Assembly: GCA_002420315.1 (NCBI GenBank)
Contig: DIHU01000232.1
Location: forward strand, 1-12,464
DNA length: 12,464 nt
Reading direction: 5' to 3'
Source of the DNA: Akkermansiaceae bacterium UBA5688
GTDB lineage: Bacteria > Verrucomicrobiota > Verrucomicrobiia > Verrucomicrobiales > Akkermansiaceae
Each line of letters opens with the position of its first letter. The first letter of the stretch is position 1. A program made the position numbers and the translations under genes. Below are positions 7,511 to 12,464 of this stretch, piece after piece. Under the pieces are notes generated by a model. That model was not told where the DNA came from and searched no databases. It worked only from the letters and a program-made list of their open reading frames with translations.

Positions 7511-8842
7511 ATGAAATTGATCTTCCTACTCCTTAGTTTCCTCTTGTCCTCCGCTCTTGCCGATGATTGGCCACAGTGGTTTGGGCCGGAGCATGATGGT
7601 GTTTGGCGAGAGACGGGGATTATTGATAAATTTCCAGATGGTGGGCCGAAGGTGCTTTGGAGGACTCCTGTCAATCGTGGATACGCAGGGCCATCAGTCG
7701 CTGGAGATCGTGTTTTTGTGATGGATCGTAAGGCTCTCGATACTCAAGAAGCGAAGGCAAAGGGAGCGCGAACTGGAGAAAAGCAGGGAAACGAGCGGCT
7801 TCTCTGTCTCAACGCAGTCACTGGGAAAGTGATTTGGGAGAAAGCCTACGACTGTCCTTATACTATGTCTTATTCAGCAGGGCCCCGAGTGACTCCCCTT
7901 GTCGATGGCGATCGCGTTTACACTTTTGGTGGAGAGGGCGATCTCATTTGCCGTGCGACCGAGGATGGCTCAAAAAAATGGGCTCATGATTTCAAAGATC
8001 TGTTCAACGTAAAAACTCAGACTTGGGGATTTGCGGCTTCACCGCTCGTGCATGGCGATCTTTTGATTTGCCTTGCGAGCGGTGATGGAACGACTGCGGT
8101 GGCGTTCAATAAAGTATCTGGGAAAGAAGTTTGGCGATCTCTTACGGCAAAGCAGCCCGGCTATTGCCCGCCCTGTATCGTCAAACATAAGGGACGTGAT
8201 CTCCTCCTGATTTGGCATCCTGAAGCAATTAACGCGCTCGATCCCTTAAATGGAAAAATCTACTGGAGGGTGCCGTGGAAGGTGCGCTACGGACTCACCA
8301 TTACAGCGCCGCAGATGGTTGATGATGAGCATCTTTTCTTGAGCAGTTTTTACAATGGATCGACGCTTCTCAAGCTAAAGGAAGATGAGTCTACTCCGGA
8401 TATCGTGTATCGCACAGAACGCGCAAGCGAGAGAAAGACGACCCATCTGCATGGGATTATGAACACGCCGGTTCTGCGCGACGGCCATCTTTTTGGAGCC
8501 TGTAGCTATGGAGAATTTCGTTGTATGGAAGCATTGTCTGGAAAACGGGTTTGGGAATCTCTCAAGCCGATCGCGCTTGAGAAGCCGGTTCGCTGGGGGA
8601 CTGTTTTTGTTACTCCTCATGAAGACCGCTATTTTCTCTTTACCGAACAGGGGGATCTGGTCATCGCTAATCTCTCAGTGGAAGGCTACGAAGAAATTGA
8701 TCGAGCTCACGTCATCAAACCTAATGGTCTCGATTTGAGGCAACGGGATATCGTCTGGTCACATCCTGCGTATGCCCGAAAGTGTGCTTTCATTCGTAAT
8801 GATAGCGAAGTGATCTGTGTTTCTCTAGCGAAGCCGCAGTGA
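7511..8842 (+). CDS. Secreted PQQ-like beta-propeller protein
   Basis: 443 residues. It opens with a classic Sec signal peptide (MKLIFLLLSFLLSSALA, cleavage before DDWPQW), placing it in the periplasm or outside. The mature N-terminus WPQWFGPEHDGVWRETG is the hallmark of a large PQQ-binding-like propeller family of planctomycetes and verrucomicrobia. At least six blade motifs of the type 'L-x-A-x-[TS]-G-K-x-x-W' are visible, for example CLNAVTGKVIWEK, AFNKVSGKEVWRS, ALDPLNGKIYWRV and CMEALSGKRVWES. The fold is shared with BamB and quinoprotein dehydrogenases, but nothing seen shows that PQQ is bound or that it is an enzyme. A CPPC motif (C219-C222) sits between blades. No Shine-Dalgarno precedes the ATG; the hydrophobic signal beginning right at this Met supports the start. 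The gap of 77 nt to EamA holds a weak hairpin and a TTGACTG box. Confidence 0.92.
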   Translation: MKLIFLLLSFLLSSALADDWPQWFGPEHDGVWRETGIIDKFPDGGPKVLWRTPVNRGYAGPSVAGDRVFVMDRKALDTQEAKAKGARTGEKQGNERLLCLNAVTGKVIWEKAYDCPYTMSYSAGPRVTPLVDGDRVYTFGGEGDLICRATEDGSKKWAHDFKDLFNVKTQTWGFAASPLVHGDLLICLASGDGTTAVAFNKVSGKEVWRSLTAKQPGYCPPCIVKHKGRDLLLIWHPEAINALDPLNGKIYWRVPWKVRYGLTITAPQMVDDEHLFLSSFYNGSTLLKLKEDESTPDIVYRTERASERKTTHLHGIMNTPVLRDGHLFGACSYGEFRCMEALSGKRVWESLKPIALEKPVRWGTVFVTPHEDRYFLFTEQGDLVIANLSVEGYEEIDRAHVIKPNGLDLRQRDIVWSHPAYARKCAFIRNDSEVICVSLAKPQ

Positions 8843-8908
8843 GGAAGGGATCAATGATAAGGTTAATTTTGAGATCATCCAAAATCGGGATGTTTGGTGA
8901 ATGGCTAA

Positions 8909-8936
8909 TAATCAATAGCTTATGATTACATTTTTT
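8909..8936 (+). terminator. Candidate weak terminator after the PQQ gene
   Basis: TAATCA (8909-8914) pairs with TGATTA (8923-8928) around an 8-nt loop, and six Ts follow at 8931-8936. The layout is that of a Rho-independent terminator 66 nt beyond the PQQ stop, but the stem is short and almost all A-T, so it may be chance. Confidence 0.25.
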
Positions 8937-9043
8937 GATTTAGGGACGATTTTCAGGATGAATTCTCTTTCTTCGCGTCTATTTTGATTAGGGCTAAGCG
9001 ATCTGGTTGCGATTTTGGGTAGGCAGGGCCAGAGCTTGGTTCT

Positions 9044-9050
9044 TTGACTG
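9044..9050 (+). promoter_or_regulatory. TTGAYTG element before the S15 gene (candidate -35)
   Basis: TTGACTG begins 33 nt before the ATG at 9077 and runs into TGGAGG, giving a 13-nt string that matches the one before EamA (6515-6527) with one mismatch. A GATACG string near 9064-9069 is a poor -10. The same bases could alternatively be read as an in-frame TTG or GTG start of the S15 gene. Confidence 0.22.
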
Positions 9051-9076
9051 TGGAGGAAAAACTGATACGTCGCCGC

Positions 9077-11062
9077 ATGATTCAAATTCGAAGAAGGCTT
9101 TGTCTTTTAAAAATCATCTGTTTCTCAGGTGTCACTGGGTTATTAGCTATCGCAAATTCAGGAAGGCCGGAGAAAGCCTTGCCTGTCTTCAAAGATGGTG
9201 AAGCGCAGATCGTGAAGCGCTTTGAAGATCCTGACTTTTGGATTCGCCATGATTTGTGGGTCGAAACAGAAAGCGATCTCGATAAGGATGACCGCCCCGA
9301 CCGGGTTCATGTTGCAGTGACCCGCCCGCGCCAAACAGATACCGAGGGCCTAAAGCTCCCGGTGGTTTACGTGACAAGCCCGTATTTTGCAGGCACTGCT
9401 CCCGATGCCCAAGATACCATGTGGTCGCCACGTCAGGAACTGGGTGAAGAACCGCCAAAAAGGACGAAAAGTAATCAGATAGAGAGAAAAGGTGAGCGGC
9501 CTATTATCTCAAAGAGTCATGCAAAAACTTGGGTGCCTCGCGGATATATCGTGGTGCATTCCTCTTCGCCGGGGACGGGGCTTTCACAAGGATGCCCTAC
9601 AATTGGGGGAATAAATGAAGCTTTAGCTCCAAAAGCGGTCGTGCAGTGGCTCACCGGAAAAGCTTCCGGATTTACGACTCCTGATGGGCAGGAAAAAGTC
9701 GAGGCGTATTGGTCGACCGGGAAAGTTGGGATGACCGGAACTTCATTTAATGGGACTCTTCCACTTGCGGCTGCGACGACTGGAGTAGAGGGGCTTGAGG
9801 CGATTATTCCGATTGCACCAAATACTTCTTACTACCACTACTATCGCTCGAATGGGCTTGTGAGGCATCCTGGCGGCTTCATTGGGGAGGACATTGACTG
9901 CCTTTTCGATTTTGTTAATAGCGGAAATCCGGAGAAGCGGGAATTGTGCGATTGTGCGATTCGAGATGAGGAAATGATTAAGAGTTTTGATCGTAAAAAT
10001 GGTGACTACAATGATTTCTGGGCGGGTCGGGATTACCTCAATCAATTGGATAAATTAAAGGCCGCTACTTTGATGGCTCACGCTTTCAACGATTGGAATG
10101 TGCAGCCGGAACATAGCGTCAGAATTTACGAGGCTTTGAAGAAGAAGGGCGTGCCAGTCCAGGCGTATTTTCATCAGGGTGGGCACGGTGGAGAGCCACC
10201 CCTGAAGCAGATGAACCGTTGGTTCACACGTTACCTTCATGGTGTAGTGAATAATGTCGAAAACGACCCCAAATCTTGGATCGTCCGTGAGGGAGCCAAG
10301 CGGGAAGAGCCGACTTCTTATCATGACTATCCGAATCCGGCAGCACGGCCTGTCGAGTTTTTCCTAAGTCAGGGTGCGCCGGAGAAAGGGGGAATGAATA
10401 TCCAAAAAGGAGAGAAACCGGGAAAGGAGACCTTGGTGGATAACTTTTCTTTTGATGGCATCTCGTTAGCAAAAGCGGAATGGACCAAGCATCGCTTGAT
10501 TTATACGACTCCTATTCTAAAGCAACCTGTCCATCTTTCGGGGACCTCAACGATTAAAATTCGTTTAGCGAGTAGCAAGCCTGCTGCAAACCTTTCGGTG
10601 TGGATGGTTTCTCTTCCTTGGAATGATAAGAAGAAGGCTCTGATCACTGATAATATTATCACGCGTGGTTGGGCCGACCCGCAGAACTATCGTTCTATGC
10701 GGAAGGGTGAGCGACTGAAGCCTGGTAAATTTTACGATATGACCTTTGACCTGCAGCCTGATGATCAGGTGATTCCGGCTGGGCAACAAATTGGGTTGAT
10801 GATTTTCTCAAGCGATCGTGAGTTTACTTTGTGGCCTGACCCTGGAACCGAACTGACGGTCGATTTGGGTGCCACTTCAATTACCTTGCCGATTGTTGGC
10901 GGGCGTGATGGATGGGAGAAAAGCCAGACCGAAAAAGTCGAGGAAGCTGAGGAGGAGAAGGCCGAGGAGAAAAAGCCGTCTGATTCAACTGGCGGCCCCA
11001 ATTCTGGGAGAATGTGGTTCAACTCAGATGATGAAGTCTTGCCAATCCGCTTTGATCATTGA
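9077..11062 (+). CDS. Secreted Xaa-Pro dipeptidyl-peptidase-like S15 hydrolase
   Basis: 661 residues from ATG 9077, which gives a normal Sec signal: basic MIQIRRR then a hydrophobic core to about residue 27. In-frame TTG 9044 and GTG 9050 would only lengthen the basic region. The alpha/beta-hydrolase triad is visible: S223 in GTSFNG, D339 in AFNDWN and H370 in GGHGGE. The region after the serine (AAATTGVEGL, then YYRSNGLVRHPGG and GEDIDCL) resembles PepX, which removes N-terminal Xaa-Pro dipeptides, more than CocE-type esterases. A C-terminal beta-sandwich (PepX_C-like) spans about 430-615. It is followed by a Glu/Lys low-complexity run (about 620-636) and an end rich in Ser, Gly and Asp. It probably acts on peptides or esters outside the cytoplasm; the true substrate is unproven. 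Its stop overlaps the stop of the convergent sulfatase gene. Confidence 0.88.
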   Translation: MIQIRRRLCLLKIICFSGVTGLLAIANSGRPEKALPVFKDGEAQIVKRFEDPDFWIRHDLWVETESDLDKDDRPDRVHVAVTRPRQTDTEGLKLPVVYVTSPYFAGTAPDAQDTMWSPRQELGEEPPKRTKSNQIERKGERPIISKSHAKTWVPRGYIVVHSSSPGTGLSQGCPTIGGINEALAPKAVVQWLTGKASGFTTPDGQEKVEAYWSTGKVGMTGTSFNGTLPLAAATTGVEGLEAIIPIAPNTSYYHYYRSNGLVRHPGGFIGEDIDCLFDFVNSGNPEKRELCDCAIRDEEMIKSFDRKNGDYNDFWAGRDYLNQLDKLKAATLMAHAFNDWNVQPEHSVRIYEALKKKGVPVQAYFHQGGHGGEPPLKQMNRWFTRYLHGVVNNVENDPKSWIVREGAKREEPTSYHDYPNPAARPVEFFLSQGAPEKGGMNIQKGEKPGKETLVDNFSFDGISLAKAEWTKHRLIYTTPILKQPVHLSGTSTIKIRLASSKPAANLSVWMVSLPWNDKKKALITDNIITRGWADPQNYRSMRKGERLKPGKFYDMTFDLQPDDQVIPAGQQIGLMIFSSDREFTLWPDPGTELTVDLGATSITLPIVGGRDGWEKSQTEKVEEAEEEKAEEKKPSDSTGGPNSGRMWFNSDDEVLPIRFDH

Positions 11063-12464
11063 CCGTTATCAAGATTGCGAATCCACGACTCGTGGAGTGC
11101 GATGAGCTCCCGGACTCGTGCTGGATTCTCTTCCGCATAGTCGGTTACTTCCGGTTTTTCGTCGGTGAGATGATGGAGCGTATACCGCATTTCATTCTTC
11201 GGTTTGCCTTGCTTATTTCCGATTAATTTCCAATTACCTTTCCTTACAGCCCAGCTATTCCTCCATTGAAAATGAAGGACTTCATGAGCGGCGGGCGCTT
11301 CGGCCGAATCAATGACAGGTTGGAGGCTGTGGCCGTCTAGGACAACATCTGGCGTTTTAATTCCACACCATTCCAGCAAGCTTGGATACCAGTCCATGAT
11401 TGTAATGATCTGATCTCTAACGATGCCTTGGGGCAGTTTGGCAGGCCAACTGACAATGGCTGGAACGCGGATACCACCCTCGAGGAAAGTTCCTTTTGCG
11501 CCGATCCATTTTCCGGTATTACCGCCACCACCATGGGCCATATAGTAGTGTCCCTTGGGATGACCACTGCTGTGATCTTCGTATTGAATATTCAGGCCAT
11601 CTTCTGCTGAGTGACCGTTATCACTTTGAAAAATGACGATGGTATTTTCAGTCAGGCCAAGTTGAGATAACTTTTCTAAAACTTGCCCCATGTAATGATC
11701 GGTGGTGGTGATCATGGCGGCGTAGGACCGCCGTGGCATATTCAAATCCTGGTAGATGGCAGTATGCTCAGGAAGAGCTTGCTCGGGGTAATGGGGAATA
11801 TTGAAACCTAGGTAGAGGAGAAAAGGGGTCTCCCGGTTTTCCTCGATAAAGGACAATGCTCGATTGGTGATTAATTCTGGGAAGTAGCTCCCTTTTTTGA
11901 ATACCTCGGTCGTGCCTTCATAGAGATCGTGATATCCCTTACCGTGGAGGAAGTAGTGGTTGTAGTTGTCAATAAAGCCGTTACGAATGCCGAAAAATTC
12001 ATCGAACCCCTGCTTCATTGGTCCGTGATTTCGATGGGAACCGACATGCCATTTCCCAAATAAGGCTGTCCGATATCCACTTTCTTTAAAAGCCTCGGCA
12101 AAGGTTACTTCAGCGAGAGGCATGTTGAGGCCGTCAGGACCATTTATATTTCCTTGGGTCCAGTTATTGATCCCGGAGCGTTGTGGATGACGACCTGTCA
12201 AGAAAGCGGCACGCGAAGGGCAACAAACGGTATGCGCATAAGCTTGAGTGAAGCGGACTCCATTCTTTGCAAGTCGGTCCATATTTGGAGTTTGAAGATC
12301 TTTTGATCCGTAACAACCGGCATCAAGAGTTCCTTGATCGTCGGTATAGAAAATGACGACATTTGGTTTTTTGGATTGGTCGGCAAAGGCAAGAGATGAG
12401 ACTGCTGCGAATATTATGAATACTATTGCCGCGAACCATTTGTGAGTGGAGACGCAAGCGAGAG
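11056..12464 (-). CDS. Secreted Cys-type sulfatase (S1 family), 5' end outside window
   Basis: The frame is open to the window edge at 12464 with no ATG, GTG or TTG before the signal peptide, so the start lies just beyond; 468 residues are visible. A hydrophobic signal (WFAAIVFIIFAAVSSLAFA) ends near 12380. Then come NVVIFYTDDQG with the calcium-binding Asp pair (12337-12342), the core CCPSRAAFLTG whose first Cys (12223-12225) should be oxidised to formylglycine, GKWHVG (about 12040-12057), QSDNGH with metal ligands D (11620-11622) and N (11617-11619), and GAKGTFLEGGIRVP. All expected catalytic elements are present. It should hydrolyse sulfate esters in the periplasm or outside, probably on sulfated glycans; the exact substrate cannot be told. 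No formylglycine-generating enzyme is in the window. Starting at the Met at 12282 would be wrong, since it removes the signal and the Asp pair. It converges on the S15 gene with a 7-nt overlap. Confidence 0.95.
   Translation of the reverse strand, partial: LACVSTHKWFAAIVFIIFAAVSSLAFADQSKKPNVVIFYTDDQGTLDAGCYGSKDLQTPNMDRLAKNGVRFTQAYAHTVCCPSRAAFLTGRHPQRSGINNWTQGNINGPDGLNMPLAEVTFAEAFKESGYRTALFGKWHVGSHRNHGPMKQGFDEFFGIRNGFIDNYNHYFLHGKGYHDLYEGTTEVFKKGSYFPELITNRALSFIEENRETPFLLYLGFNIPHYPEQALPEHTAIYQDLNMPRRSYAAMITTTDHYMGQVLEKLSQLGLTENTIVIFQSDNGHSAEDGLNIQYEDHSSGHPKGHYYMAHGGGGNTGKWIGAKGTFLEGGIRVPAIVSWPAKLPQGIVRDQIITIMDWYPSLLEWCGIKTPDVVLDGHSLQPVIDSAEAPAAHEVLHFQWRNSWAVRKGNWKLIGNKQGKPKNEMRYTLHHLTDEKPEVTDYAEENPARVRELIALHESWIRNLDNGQ

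Larger units (their letters stand above)
8843..9076 (+). other. Intergenic region between PQQ and S15 genes
   Basis: A 234-nt AT-leaning stretch without a convincing gene. It contains a weak hairpin with T-run (8909-8936), a poor promoter candidate (TTGATT 8935-8940, 17-nt spacer, ATGAAT 8958-8963), a TTGACTG box (9044-9050) and GGAGG (9052-9056), which lies 20 nt before the chosen ATG of the S15 gene. A 21-codon ORF (8922-8987) has no support. This is the widest gap in the window and the best place for a transcript boundary. Confidence 0.5.

Noticed and set aside
8935..8963. TTGATT - 17 nt - ATGAAT as promoter of the S15 gene
   Set aside because: Spacing is ideal but the -10 matches TATAAT at only three positions, and AT-rich intergenic DNA gives such hits often.
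8922..8987. 21-codon ORF in the intergenic region
   Set aside because: No ribosome site, no recognisable signal or domain, and it overlaps the putative terminator T-run.
9044..9076. TTG 9044 or GTG 9050 as start of the S15 gene
   Set aside because: Both are in frame, but neither has a ribosome site and they only add charged residues before a signal peptide that is already complete from ATG 9077.
11082..11096. Stem TCCACG-ACT-CGTGGA as terminator of the S15 gene
   Set aside because: There is no T-run on the plus strand after it and it lies in the coding sequence of the sulfatase; the pairing is short enough to be chance.
12198..12392. 64-codon minus-strand ORF over the sulfatase N-terminus
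   Set aside because: It lies in another frame of the sulfatase gene, whose own frame there encodes the signal peptide and catalytic Asp pair.

Overview
The window comes from a bacterium whose gene content is typical of the Planctomycetota-Verrucomicrobiota group. I favour Verrucomicrobiota on protein wording, but no rRNA or marker gene is present to prove it. The diagnostic signs are a DUF1549/DUF1553 (PSD1) gene directly followed by a DUF1501 gene, a very long FG-GAP/VCBS plus ASPIC/UnbV protein, an exported PQQ-type beta-propeller protein and a formylglycine-type sulfatase. Base composition looks roughly balanced (estimated by eye, not computed). I see no mobile element, CRISPR array, tRNA or rRNA.

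Layout: six genes read rightward and one reads leftward. Positions 1-3111 hold the 3' part of a calcium-motif-rich FG-GAP/UnbV protein. It overlaps (or nearly abuts) a PSD1 gene (3101-5098), which is followed after 6 nt by a DUF1501 gene (5105-6493). These three form a compact, probably co-transcribed unit of exported proteins of unknown biochemical role. After 55 nt comes an EamA/DMT inner-membrane transporter (6549-7433), then a secreted PQQ-like beta-propeller protein (7511-8842), and after a 234-nt gap a secreted Xaa-Pro dipeptidyl-peptidase-like S15 hydrolase (9077-11062). A sulfatase on the minus strand (11056-12464, start outside the window) converges on it, and the two reading frames overlap tail to tail by 7 nt.

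Together the genes look like part of an extracytoplasmic 'surface and polymer' repertoire: six of the seven proteins are probably exported (signal peptide seen in five, the N-terminus of the sixth lying outside the window), and they include a desulfating enzyme, a peptidase-like hydrolase and several carbohydrate-niche families of unknown function. The link to polysaccharide or glycoprotein breakdown is inferred from the families, not shown by the sequence.

The most curious features not explained by standard annotation are three. A TTGAYTG heptamer lies 33-34 nt before the ATG of each of three consecutive genes (EamA, PQQ, S15). Three in-phase A7-A8 tracts sit in the Lys-rich linker between DUF1549 and DUF1553. 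The EamA gene has a strong ribosome-binding site that is correctly spaced for an out-of-frame mini-ORF rather than for the gene itself. I found no clear evidence of a wholly new system; the first three genes are the best candidate for an undescribed function.
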